The notes under the pieces were generated by a model. The model ran no database searches. It was not told where the DNA came from and saw nothing but the letters and a program-made list of their open reading frames with translations. A DNA stretch of 64,000 bases from AC-38 sp033856025 (GTDB lineage Bacteria > Actinomycetota > Thermoleophilia > Solirubrobacterales > Solirubrobacteraceae), in the NCBI GenBank assembly GCA_033856025.1, contig JAWVFQ010000033.1, positions 1 to 64,000 on the forward strand. Direction: 5' to 3'. This document shows positions 29,511-37,284 of the stretch, in pieces. A program made the translations under genes and the position numbers. How positions within the stretch are numbered: the stretch's first letter is position 1; every line of letters begins with the position of its first letter.

Positions 29511-29992
29511 CGGGCGGCGGACCCGACCAGCGTGCCCAGCGCCGCCCCGGCCAGCGAGTCGCTGGGCCAGTGGACTCCGAGGTACAGGCGCGACAGGGCC
29601 AGGCCGAGCGCCAGCGCGTAGAGCGGCGGCGCCGGCAGCAGCCCCGAGAACGCCCGCGCGCCGGCGAAGGACGACGTGGCGTGAGCGCTGGGGAAGGAGA
29701 GGCCGGTGGGCGTCCCGGTCAGCGCCGGCAGGCCGGGCACCTCGGGCCGGCGGCGGCGCACCGCCAGCTTGACCGCCGTGTTGAGCCCGTAACCCGCCGC
29801 CACGCCGGCCAGCCCCCGCCTCCAGCGCTCGCGGCGCGGAGCGTCCACCGCCCAGCCCAGCGCGCCGATGGCCAGCCAGATCGCCGCGTGCTCCCCCAGC
29901 GCGGAGAAGGCCCGCACCGCTCGCTCGGCCTCCGGGGTGTGCCCGGCGGTCCGCGCCAGGCGGTAGCCGCGCTCGTCCAGCTGGCCGAGCAC
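29507..29992 (-). CDS. PAP2-family membrane phosphatase
   Basis: A 161-residue membrane protein with all three PAP2 motifs: KLAVRRRRP, PSAHATSS and SRLYLGVHWPSD. It probably dephosphorylates a lipid phosphate or diphosphate such as undecaprenyl diphosphate or phosphatidic acid. About four hydrophobic segments are visible, fewer than the six of larger family members. GTG 29992 follows the preceding gene by one base. The 3' end overlaps the ychF start. Confidence 0.88.
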   Translation of the reverse strand: MLGQLDERGYRLARTAGHTPEAERAVRAFSALGEHAAIWLAIGALGWAVDAPRRERWRRGLAGVAAGYGLNTAVKLAVRRRRPEVPGLPALTGTPTGLSFPSAHATSSFAGARAFSGLLPAPPLYALALGLALSRLYLGVHWPSDSLAGAALGTLVGSAAR

Positions 29993-29993
29993 G

Positions 29994-30203
29994 TCAGCCG
30001 AAGCCGACGCGGTGCTCGTCCTTGTCGATGCGCACGTAGACGACGGTGTCCAGGCGGATGTGCGCCACGCCGTCGTCGTGGGCGACCTCGAACCAGCCGC
30101 CCTCGCGCAGCGCTCCCTGGAGGCGCCCGATCTCCTCGTCGTCCATGCGGACCGGCAGGGCCTGGCCGACCCCGAAGCCGATCACCACGTCGCGAATGGC
30201 CAT
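29994..30203 (-). CDS. DUF3107-like small protein
   Basis: A 69-residue protein. Its order is beta (VVIGFGV), helix (MDDEEIGRLQGAL), beta (GWFEVAHDD) and beta (VAHIRLDTVVYVRID), ending EHRVGFG. That layout and the VGFG end resemble the small actinobacterial DUF3107 family, a tentative match with no known function. ATG 30203 overlaps the epimerase stop by one base (TGATG), and the PAP2 gene follows by one base. Confidence 0.65.
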   Translation of the reverse strand: MAIRDVVIGFGVGQALPVRMDDEEIGRLQGALREGGWFEVAHDDGVAHIRLDTVVYVRIDKDEHRVGFG

Positions 30204-30616
30204 CAGTGACTCCCCTCGGCCGGCTGGACGAGCTCGGTCAGCACGCCGCCGACCGCGCCGGGATGCACGAAGGCGACGCGCGAGTCGCGGATCCCCACCC
30301 GCGGCGACTCGTCGATGAGCCGGAGCCCGGCGTCGCGCAGGCGGCCCAGCTCGGCGTCGATGTCGTCGACGGCGTACGCGACGTGGTGCAGGCCCGGCCC
30401 CTGGCGGGCCAGGTAGCGGCCCACCGGCGTCTCGGGCCCCAGCGGGGCCAGCAGCTCGACATGGCTCTCGCCGACGTCGAGCAGTGCGGCGTCCACGCCC
30501 TGTTCCTCGACCGTCTCGCGGTGGGCGAGCGGGAGCCCGAGGGTGTCGCGGTAGAGGGTGAGCGCGGCGTCCATGTCCTGCACGGCGACGCCGACGTGAT
30601 CGATGCGGCCCAGCAC
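30203..30616 (-). CDS. mce: Methylmalonyl-CoA epimerase
   Basis: A 137-residue vicinal-oxygen-chelate protein. Two beta-alpha-beta-beta-beta modules carry the metal ligands: His in RIDHVGVAV, Glu in ESHVELLAPL, His in GLHHVAYAV and Glu in VLTELVQP. It interconverts (2R)- and (2S)-methylmalonyl-CoA for propionate metabolism. GTG 30616 is the first start in the conserved region. It sits 11 bases after the ftsH-like gene. No mutase is nearby. Confidence 0.88.
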   Translation of the reverse strand: MLGRIDHVGVAVQDMDAALTLYRDTLGLPLAHRETVEEQGVDAALLDVGESHVELLAPLGPETPVGRYLARQGPGLHHVAYAVDDIDAELGRLRDAGLRLIDESPRVGIRDSRVAFVHPGAVGGVLTELVQPAEGSH

Positions 30617-30627
30617 GGGCGCGCAGT

Positions 30628-32160
30628 CTATTGGCGGGGCGGGTCCAGCGGGCGGTCGGACGTCGCCGCCACCGAGATGCCGTGCGCGGGCGGGCGCACG
30701 GCGGGCTGGACGCCGGCCATGATGCGGTCGATCTCGGCGCGCTCGAGGACCTCGTCGGTCAGCAGCTTCTCGGCGAGCTCGGTGAGCTTGCCCCGCTGGC
30801 TCTGGATCAGGGCGTAGGCGGCGCGGTAGGCCTCGTCGGCCAGGTCGTGCTGCTCCTGGTCGCGCATGCGCCGCGTGGCGTCGGACAGATCGCCGCCGCC
30901 CATGTCCATCCTCGAGGAGGTCAGCCCCGTGCCCATCGCGTACTCGTGGACCATCGAGCGGGTGACCTCGGACACCTTGTGCAGGTCGTCGGCGGCGCCC
31001 GTGGTGATCGAGCCGAAGACGATCTGCTCGGCCACGCGGCCGCCCAGCAGGACGGTCATGTAGTCCACGAGCTCCTCGCGCGTCTTGAGGTACCGGTCCT
31101 CGGCGGGCAGGTTGAGCGTGTAGCCCAGCGCGCGCCCGCGCGGGACGATGGAGATCTTGTGCACACGGTCCACGCCGGGCAGCAGCTCGGCGCACAGCGC
31201 GTGGCCGGCCTCGTGGAACGCGACGACGCGGCGCTCGTGGTCGTTGAGCTTGCGGCGCGACTGCATGCCGGCCACGACGCGCTCCAGGCCGGCGTCGAAG
31301 TCCTGCGCGGACAGCGCGGTGGCGCCGCGGCGGGCGGCGCGGATCGCCGCCTCGTTGCAGATGTTGGCCAGGTCGGCGCCCGTCAGGCCGCTGGTCTGCC
31401 GGGCCACCAGGGTCAGGTCCACGCCGGCGTCCATCGGCTTGGAGCGCGTGTGCACGCGCAGGATGCCCTCGCGGCCCTTGACGTCGGGCGGCGAGACGAA
31501 GATCTGGCGGTCGAGCCGGCCCGGGCGCAGCAGCGCCGGGTCGAGCTTCTCCAGCAGGTTGGACGCGGCCATGACGACGACGTCGTCGGTGGTGGAGAAC
31601 CCGTCCATCTCCACCAGCAGCTGGTTGAGCGTCTGGTCCTTCTCGCCGGAGACGTCGGACCCGCGCCGGCCGCCCACCGCGTCGAGCTCGTCGATGAAGA
31701 TGATGGCCGGCGCGTTCTTGCGCGCGATGGCGAACAGGCGCCGGATGCGCGCGGCGCCCAGGCCGACGAACTGCTCCACGAACGAGGCCGCGGACTGGGA
31801 GTAGAAGTTGGCGCCGGACTCGTGCGCGACCGCCTTGGCCAGCAGCGTCTTGCCGGTGCCGGGCGGGCCGTGCAGGAGGATGCCCTTCGGCACGCGCGCG
31901 CCGAGGTTCTTGAAGCGGCGCGAGTCGCGCAGGAACTCCACGACCTCCTGGAGCTCGTGCTTGGCCTCCTCCGCCCCGGCCATGTCGCTCCAGCCGATCG
32001 AGAGCTTGGACTCCGGCTTGATCTGCTGGGGCTTCGTCTTCGGCATGACCTTGAGGGTCCGCCAGAGGAAGAAGACGATCAGTCCCATGAACAGGATCGG
32101 GATCCACGTGATCACCCAGTTCTCGAACTGGTCGTAGGTGAAAGCGAGGACGAGCGCCAT
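30628..32160 (-). CDS. ftsH: Short FtsH-like AAA+ zinc metalloprotease
   Basis: A 510-residue membrane AAA+ protease. One N-terminal membrane helix (WVITWIPILFMGLIVFFLW) precedes the ATPase: Walker A GPPGTGKT, pore loop FVEQFVG, Walker B IIFIDELDAVG and the second region of homology ending LRPGRLDR. The M41 protease domain has HEAGH, and the third zinc ligand is in TTGAADDL. Normal FtsH is about 610-650 residues with two membrane helices and a periplasmic domain, which is missing here. ATG 32160 is used; GTG 32163 is also in frame. Confidence 0.9.
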   Translation of the reverse strand: MALVLAFTYDQFENWVITWIPILFMGLIVFFLWRTLKVMPKTKPQQIKPESKLSIGWSDMAGAEEAKHELQEVVEFLRDSRRFKNLGARVPKGILLHGPPGTGKTLLAKAVAHESGANFYSQSAASFVEQFVGLGAARIRRLFAIARKNAPAIIFIDELDAVGGRRGSDVSGEKDQTLNQLLVEMDGFSTTDDVVVMAASNLLEKLDPALLRPGRLDRQIFVSPPDVKGREGILRVHTRSKPMDAGVDLTLVARQTSGLTGADLANICNEAAIRAARRGATALSAQDFDAGLERVVAGMQSRRKLNDHERRVVAFHEAGHALCAELLPGVDRVHKISIVPRGRALGYTLNLPAEDRYLKTREELVDYMTVLLGGRVAEQIVFGSITTGAADDLHKVSEVTRSMVHEYAMGTGLTSSRMDMGGGDLSDATRRMRDQEQHDLADEAYRAAYALIQSQRGKLTELAEKLLTDEVLERAEIDRIMAGVQPAVRPPAHGISVAATSDRPLDPPRQ

Positions 32161-32187
32161 CACCGCATCATCGGCCCTGAGAGAGGA

Positions 32188-33276
32188 TCACTCAACCCTC
32201 ACCAACCGCTCGTTGGCACGAAAGTCACGCCCGGCCTTCGCGCAGGGCCTCCCGTCGACCTTCACGACGTCCGCGGTGAAGTCGTTTCGACCGCCGATCA
32301 GCGAGGAGCCGACACCGTACGCGTCGACCGCGACGCCGGCCGCCTCGAAGGCGCGGATGCGCGCCGCGTCGAAGCCGCCGGACACCACGATCCGGACCTC
32401 CGGGAAGCCCGAGTCGTCCAGCGCGCCGCGGACCTTCTCCACCAACCGCGGGTTCACGCCGGTGGGGCGGAAGTCGCCCATCTCGTCCAGCAGCGAGCGG
32501 TCGACCAGGGTCTCCGAGGTGTCCAGCCGCACGCCCCACAGCTTCGGCCCGAGCGCCTCCGCCACGGCCAGCGCGGTGTCCACCGAGTGGTTGTCGAAGT
32601 CGACCAGGACGGTGACGGTCATCTCGCCGGCGAAGCGCTCGGCGAACTTCCTCGCCGCCAGGACGGTGTCGCCCCCGTAGGCGGCGATCAGCCCGTGGGG
32701 GACCGTCCCGATCCCCCGGCCGCCCCACCACGAGGCCTGCGCGTCGGTGGACACGCCGATCGCGCCGGCCACGTGCGCCGCCCAGCCGTCGCCGGTCTGG
32801 ACCAGCCAGTGGTCGTGGCGGGCGGGGAAGTAGAAGATCGGCTTGCCGTTGGCCGCGCCGACCACCTCGCGGACGTTGCGCATGATCAGGCTGCGCCGGC
32901 TCATGCAGCCCAGGTAGACGGTCTCCAGGTGGCAGAACAGGGCGTAGTCCCCCTCGATCGTCATCACCGTCTCCTGGGGCGCGATCGGGTCGCCCTCGTG
33001 GAGGGCGTGCACCTCGAGCTCGTCCCAGCCGTCGACCCACTCGCCGGCGGGACCGTGGCGCCCGGAGCACTCCTTGAGGACCGCGATGGCCTCGTCCACC
33101 CCGCCGAGCAGGGAGTCCTGCTTCTGGAAGACCTGCACGAGCGCGCGGGCGTGGCGGTCGTCCTCCTCCAGCAGCCGCTTGGTGGTGTTGAAGTAGGCGT
33201 CGGAGTAGTAGCCCTCCCGGATCCGCTCGGCCGGGAGCCGGAAGACCTCGGGAGCCAGCCGCTCCCGCGCGCTCAC
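32188..33276 (-). CDS. Nicotinate phosphoribosyltransferase family protein
   Basis: A 362-residue enzyme of the type II phosphoribosyltransferase fold. The N-terminal EGYYSDAYFNTTKRLLEE, the YFPARHDHWLVQTGDGWAA segment and the C-terminal VSGGFDAARIRAFE and YGVGSSL phosphate-binding loop match the nicotinate/quinolinate phosphoribosyltransferase superfamily that makes nicotinate mononucleotide for NAD salvage. It is shorter than classical PncB (about 400-480 residues), as is common for this subgroup. Its GTG overlaps the DUF1385 gene stop by four bases. Confidence 0.85.
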   Translation of the reverse strand: MSARERLAPEVFRLPAERIREGYYSDAYFNTTKRLLEEDDRHARALVQVFQKQDSLLGGVDEAIAVLKECSGRHGPAGEWVDGWDELEVHALHEGDPIAPQETVMTIEGDYALFCHLETVYLGCMSRRSLIMRNVREVVGAANGKPIFYFPARHDHWLVQTGDGWAAHVAGAIGVSTDAQASWWGGRGIGTVPHGLIAAYGGDTVLAARKFAERFAGEMTVTVLVDFDNHSVDTALAVAEALGPKLWGVRLDTSETLVDRSLLDEMGDFRPTGVNPRLVEKVRGALDDSGFPEVRIVVSGGFDAARIRAFEAAGVAVDAYGVGSSLIGGRNDFTADVVKVDGRPCAKAGRDFRANERLVRVE

Positions 33277-34049
33277 GCCGTCTCGACGCGGACGATCTCG
33301 TCCAGCGCGGCCCGCCCGACCTCCAGCTGCTCCGCGGTCGGCTCGCGTGTGCCCATCCGGTGCTGGATCTCGAAGCCCGGGCGGCGCAGGGCGCGCGACA
33401 GCCGGGTACCGGCGTGGCGCTCGGACCAGGCGAAGACCTCGACCGCCACCGCCATGGAGCCCACGGCGACCGCGGCGTTGGCCACCGGCCCGGGACGCTC
33501 CACCGCGCGGCGCAACAGCGCGGCACCGGCGACGTTGGCCGCCAGCATGGGCGCGACCAGGTTGGAGCCGCAGCGGTCGTGCTCCTTGGATGCGTCCGCC
33601 GCGTCGTCGCCGGTCTCGTAGGCGGCGATCGACTTGTGCTCGACGCCGTGGTAGGCGGCGGTCTCGCCGGCGCGCAGGGCCAGCAGCGCGGGCGCCAGCG
33701 AGACGACCCCGGCCGCCGCCTCCCCGGCCGCGCCCGCGGCGCGCCGGCGCATCGCGGTCCCGGCCAGGGCGGCGCCCGCGGCGCCGGCCAGCACGCCGGC
33801 GTCCTGGAACGGCAGCCGGGCCTGGGGCAGCGCGCGCTTGACCAGGGGGATGACGGCGAAGGCCTCGGCCAGCCGGGCCACGCCGCGCAGGCCGGGGACG
33901 GCGTCGAAGCGCCGCAGGCGCGGCTTGGGCCCGGAGGCGACGCGCAGCTCGCCTTCGCGGTCGCGCACCGCCGCCGCCCAGTGCGTCGGGCCGTGGACGA
34001 GCAGGCCGTTGCGCAGGGCCATCCCGCCCAGCCGGAGCTTCTCGCTCAC
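33273..34049 (-). CDS. DUF1385 family membrane protein
   Basis: A 258-residue protein. The hallmark block YHGVEHKSIAAYETGDD followed by HDRCGSNL is diagnostic for DUF1385, a family of membrane metal-site-like proteins without assigned function. Hydrophobic segments flank it, and the N-terminus has the family's GGMALRNGLLVHGP pattern. It is coupled at both ends: its GTG overlaps the M20 peptidase stop and its stop overlaps the phosphoribosyltransferase start. In many bacteria this family is encoded close to rho or prfA, which is not the case here. Confidence 0.88.
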   Translation of the reverse strand: MSEKLRLGGMALRNGLLVHGPTHWAAAVRDREGELRVASGPKPRLRRFDAVPGLRGVARLAEAFAVIPLVKRALPQARLPFQDAGVLAGAAGAALAGTAMRRRAAGAAGEAAAGVVSLAPALLALRAGETAAYHGVEHKSIAAYETGDDAADASKEHDRCGSNLVAPMLAANVAGAALLRRAVERPGPVANAAVAVGSMAVAVEVFAWSERHAGTRLSRALRRPGFEIQHRMGTREPTAEQLEVGRAALDEIVRVETA

Positions 34050-35350
34050 CCCAGCAGCTCCCGGACGAGGTCGTGGAAGAACGTGGCCGCGAACCCCATG
34101 TCGCGCGCGTCGATGCGCTCGTCGGCGCCGTGCACCAGCGGCGCGGAGACGTGCAGCGGCATCTCGCGCTGAGGGCAGAAGCCGTAGGCCTGGCAGTCGG
34201 GGAAGGCGTTGCGAAACCAGCGCGAGTCGGTGAAGCCGGGGAGCATCGTGGGGACGACCTCGGCACCCGGGTCGTTCTCGGCCACCCAGCCGCGGATGGC
34301 GTCGGCCAGGGGGCCGTCGGCGGGCGAGCGGTTGCCCACGACCTCCTCCAGGAACTCCAGGCGGTAGCCGTCGGTACCCAGCACCTCCTCGATGCGCGCG
34401 CGGGCCTCCTTGGCCTCCATCCCGGGCGGCACCCGGCAGTCCACCTCCAGGACGGCGCGCGAGGGGATGACGTTGATCTTCTCCGAGGCGCGGATGCGCG
34501 TCGGCGTGACGCTGACCCCCAGGGTGGGCTCGACCAGCAGGGCGAGCAGCGGGTCGCGCTCGCGCAGCGTCTCCAGCGCGCGCGGCGGATCGGCCGCCGC
34601 CTCCTCCCCGAGCACGCTGGCCAGCAGCGCGCGGGGCTCGGGACCCACGTCCAGCGAGGGCTGGCGCTGCGCCAGGCGCTCGAGCAGCGGCGCCATCTTC
34701 AGCAACGCGTTGTCGCCCATGCGGGGGATCGACGCGTGCCCGGCCACGCCGTCGGTGGTCAGCGCGAAGCGGAACACCCCCTTCTCGGCGCAGCACAGGC
34801 CGTAGAGCCGGCGGCCGTCGTGCTCCATCAGCGTGCCGCCGCCCTCGTTGACCAGGTAGTCGCAGCGCACCCGGTCGGGGTGGCGCTCGGTGAGGAACTG
34901 GGCGCCGAGGCGTCCGCCCGCCTCCTCGTCGGCCACGCACATGACCAGCAGCTCGCCGTGCGCCGGGCGCCAGCCCTCCCGCGCCAGCGCGGTGGCCGCG
35001 GCGACCTCGGCCGCGGTCTGCGACTTCATGTCCTGCGCGCCGCGGCCCCACACGCAGCCTTGGTCCAGGTCGCCGGACCACGGGTCGTGGGTCCACGCGC
35101 CGGGATCGGCCAGGACGGTGTCGACATGCGAGAGCAGGCCGAGGGTGGGCCCGTCCGTGGCGCCGGGCAGGCGCGCGACGAGGTTGGGACGGCTGTCCTC
35201 CAGCCCCAGCAGCTCGCACTCGAAGCCCGCCTCCTCCAGGTAGCCGCGCAGGAACTCCTGCGCCTCGCGCTCGTTGCCCGGCGGGTTGACCGTGTCGAAG
35301 CGGATGAGGCGCTGGAGCAGCTCCACCGCCTCCTGCTGGAGGTCTCCCAT
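34046..35350 (-). CDS. M20-family metallopeptidase/deacylase
   Basis: A 434-residue dinuclear zinc hydrolase. LLSHVDTVL carries the first His and Asp, WGRGAQDMK the bridging Asp, and CVADEEAGG the general-base Glu and a ligand. A dimerisation domain lies in the middle, and the closing HGADERI with its histidine is present. It belongs to the ArgE/DapE/M20 group; whether it is a peptidase, deacetylase or aminoacylase cannot be decided. ATG 35350 opens the eight-gene minus-strand operon and is divergent from rarA by 34 bases. Confidence 0.88.
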   Translation of the reverse strand: MGDLQQEAVELLQRLIRFDTVNPPGNEREAQEFLRGYLEEAGFECELLGLEDSRPNLVARLPGATDGPTLGLLSHVDTVLADPGAWTHDPWSGDLDQGCVWGRGAQDMKSQTAAEVAAATALAREGWRPAHGELLVMCVADEEAGGRLGAQFLTERHPDRVRCDYLVNEGGGTLMEHDGRRLYGLCCAEKGVFRFALTTDGVAGHASIPRMGDNALLKMAPLLERLAQRQPSLDVGPEPRALLASVLGEEAAADPPRALETLRERDPLLALLVEPTLGVSVTPTRIRASEKINVIPSRAVLEVDCRVPPGMEAKEARARIEEVLGTDGYRLEFLEEVVGNRSPADGPLADAIRGWVAENDPGAEVVPTMLPGFTDSRWFRNAFPDCQAYGFCPQREMPLHVSAPLVHGADERIDARDMGFAATFFHDLVRELLG

Positions 35351-35384
35351 CGCGGGGACAGGCTACGTCAGACTGGACGGCGCC

Positions 35385-36671
35385 ATGCAAAGGCTGTTCG
35401 AGTCCGACGACGCTCCGCGGGGGCGCACGCCGATGCCGCCCGGCGAGGGCCCGCTGCCGGTGCGCATGCGCCCGGCGTCGCTGGACGACGTGGTGGGGCA
35501 GGCGCACCTCCTCGGCCCGGGCTCCGCCCTGCGCCGGGCGATCGAGGAGGGCCGGCCCCACTCGATGGTCCTGCACGGGCCGCCGGGCACCGGGAAGACG
35601 ACGCTGGCCCGGATCGTCGCCGCCCACGCCAACGCCGCCTTCGAGGAGGCCAGCGCGGTCAACGCCGGCAAGGCGGAGGTCTCCGCGGTGCTGGAGCGCG
35701 CGGGTCACCGCCGGCAGACGACCGGCGAGGGGACCGTCTTCTTCCTCGACGAGATCCACCGCTTCAACAAGGCCCAGCAGGATGCGCTGCTGCCCGCGGT
35801 CGAGGAGGGCCTGATCACGCTGATCGGGGCGACGACGGAGAACCCTTACTTCGAGGTCAACGCGGCGCTGCTCTCGCGCGTGTCGGTGTACGAGCTCAAC
35901 GCGCTCCAGGACGCCGACCTGGCGACGCTGCTGCGGCGCGCGCTGGAGCGCGGAGAGTGCCAGGGGGCCGACGTCCCCGACGACGTGATCGCGTTCCTGG
36001 CCGCACGCGCCGGGGGCGACGCCCGCGCCGCGCTGTCGGCGCTGGAGCTGGCGTGCGAGACCGCGGCCGGGTCCGCGCTGACGCTCGAGCACGCCGAGGA
36101 CGCGCTCCAGCGCAAGGCGCTGCGCTACGACCGCAAGGCCGACCAGCACTACGACACGATCTCGGCCTGGATCAAGGCCACGCGCGCCAGCGATCCCGAT
36201 GCCTCCCTGTACTACCTGGCGGTGATGCTGGAGGGCGGCGAGGACCCGCGCTTCATCGTCCGCCGGATGGTCGTGCTGGCCTCGGAGGACGTGGGCAACG
36301 CCGATCCCCGCGCGCTCGAGGTCGCCGTGGCGGCCGCGCACGCGGTGGAGCATGTCGGCCTGCCCGAGTGCCAGTTCGCGCTGGCCCAGGCGGCGATCTA
36401 CCTGTCCCTGGCCCCGAAGTCCGATGCCGCCAAGCGCTCGATCGGCGCCGCCCGCGGCCACATCCGCGAGCACGGCGCAAAGCTCCCGCCGCCGGCGATC
36501 CGCTCGCACCCCGAGGGCTACGACAACCCCCACCGCCACCCCGGCCACCTCAACGCCCAGGAGGTCATGCCGCAGGGCGTCGAATCCGAGCGCTTCTACT
36601 CCCCCGACGACGCCGAGGCCGCCCTGCGCGAGCGCCTCGACGAGGTCCGCCGCGCCCGGGGGAAGGGCTAG
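35385..36671 (+). CDS. rarA: Replication-associated recombination protein A (RarA/MgsA)
   Basis: A 428-residue AAA+ ATPase acting at stalled replication forks. Walker A GPPGTGKT is at 65-72, FFLDEIHRFNKAQQDALL is Walker B plus the sensor region, and GATTENPYFEVN is sensor 1. The C-terminal tetramerisation part shows SEDVGNADPRAL and the conserved NPHRHPGHL-like region. The start at 35385 (MQRLFESDD) matches the usual N-terminus, followed by PLPVRMRPASLDDVVGQAHLL. Confidence 0.95.
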   Translation: MQRLFESDDAPRGRTPMPPGEGPLPVRMRPASLDDVVGQAHLLGPGSALRRAIEEGRPHSMVLHGPPGTGKTTLARIVAAHANAAFEEASAVNAGKAEVSAVLERAGHRRQTTGEGTVFFLDEIHRFNKAQQDALLPAVEEGLITLIGATTENPYFEVNAALLSRVSVYELNALQDADLATLLRRALERGECQGADVPDDVIAFLAARAGGDARAALSALELACETAAGSALTLEHAEDALQRKALRYDRKADQHYDTISAWIKATRASDPDASLYYLAVMLEGGEDPRFIVRRMVVLASEDVGNADPRALEVAVAAAHAVEHVGLPECQFALAQAAIYLSLAPKSDAAKRSIGAARGHIREHGAKLPPPAIRSHPEGYDNPHRHPGHLNAQEVMPQGVESERFYSPDDAEAALRERLDEVRRARGKG

Positions 36672-36708
36672 CAGGGCGAATTCCGTCGGCCATGCACCTC
36701 TCCGGGGC

Positions 36709-37158
36709 ATGCCGACCCTGGAGCAGCTCGCGTACGAGCTCGCCCTGCGCGCCCTCGGTCAGCAGGAAGCGGCGCTCGTGGAATTGCGTTCCCGAACCGG
36801 AACTCTCCTCGCAGCGTCCGCGCTGACGGCCTCCTTCCTCGGCGCGCCGGCCCTGAGCGGAGGTCTCGACGTGCCCGTGGCTCTGGCCCTGGCCGCCTTT
36901 GTCGCCGTCGTCCTGATCAGCACGTCCGTCCTCCTGCCGAAGGACGACCTCACGTTCGCCCTCGCCGGAGCAAACGTGCACGAAGCGCTCCGCAACCTTG
37001 ACGTGGAAGAGGCGCATCGGTTGGTCGCTCAGTGGCTGGAGCGCCTTCGAGCGCGCAACCAGCCAACCGTCGGCCGCCTGCGCGCGCGCTTCGCGTGGGC
37101 GTCCGGTTCTCTCATCGCCCAGACGCTTCTGCTGGCTCTGGGTCTCGCAGTAGACTGA
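36709..37158 (+). CDS. Unknown small membrane protein
   Basis: A 149-residue protein. A helical N-terminus (LEQLAYELALRALGQQEAAL) leads into two closely spaced membrane helices (TLLAASALTASFLGA and PVALALAAFVAVVLISTSVL). A charged helical region follows, and a third hydrophobic helix closes the protein (SLIAQTLLLALGLA). The two-helix hairpin with flanking helices recalls SLATT-like membrane proteins, but this is only a shape resemblance. ATG 36709 is chosen by frame. It is 37 bases downstream of rarA. Confidence 0.6.
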   Translation: MPTLEQLAYELALRALGQQEAALVELRSRTGTLLAASALTASFLGAPALSGGLDVPVALALAAFVAVVLISTSVLLPKDDLTFALAGANVHEALRNLDVEEAHRLVAQWLERLRARNQPTVGRLRARFAWASGSLIAQTLLLALGLAVD

Positions 37159-37163
37159 GAATC

Positions 37164-37274
37164 GTGTTCCGACGCCGCCCACGTCCTGCACCACCGCCGC
37201 CGCCCGGACCGCCGATTCCGCCGGGCATAGCGATCACCGAGACCGGAAAGCTCTGGCCGCCGCTGCCGCGTTGA
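37164..37274 (+). CDS. Possible 36-residue proline-rich peptide
   Basis: A short frame from GTG 37164 to TGA 37274. It begins with FRRRPRP, continues with a run of prolines and glycine (APPPPPGPPIPPG) and ends AITETGKLWPPLPR. It fills the gap between the unknown membrane protein and the aldehyde dehydrogenase, on the same strand. CTGAGA upstream is a weak ribosome site. It could equally be noncoding, because CCG-rich DNA readily yields such frames. Confidence 0.25.
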   Translation: MFRRRPRPAPPPPPGPPIPPGIAITETGKLWPPLPR

Positions 37275-37284
37275 GCGGCGCTCC

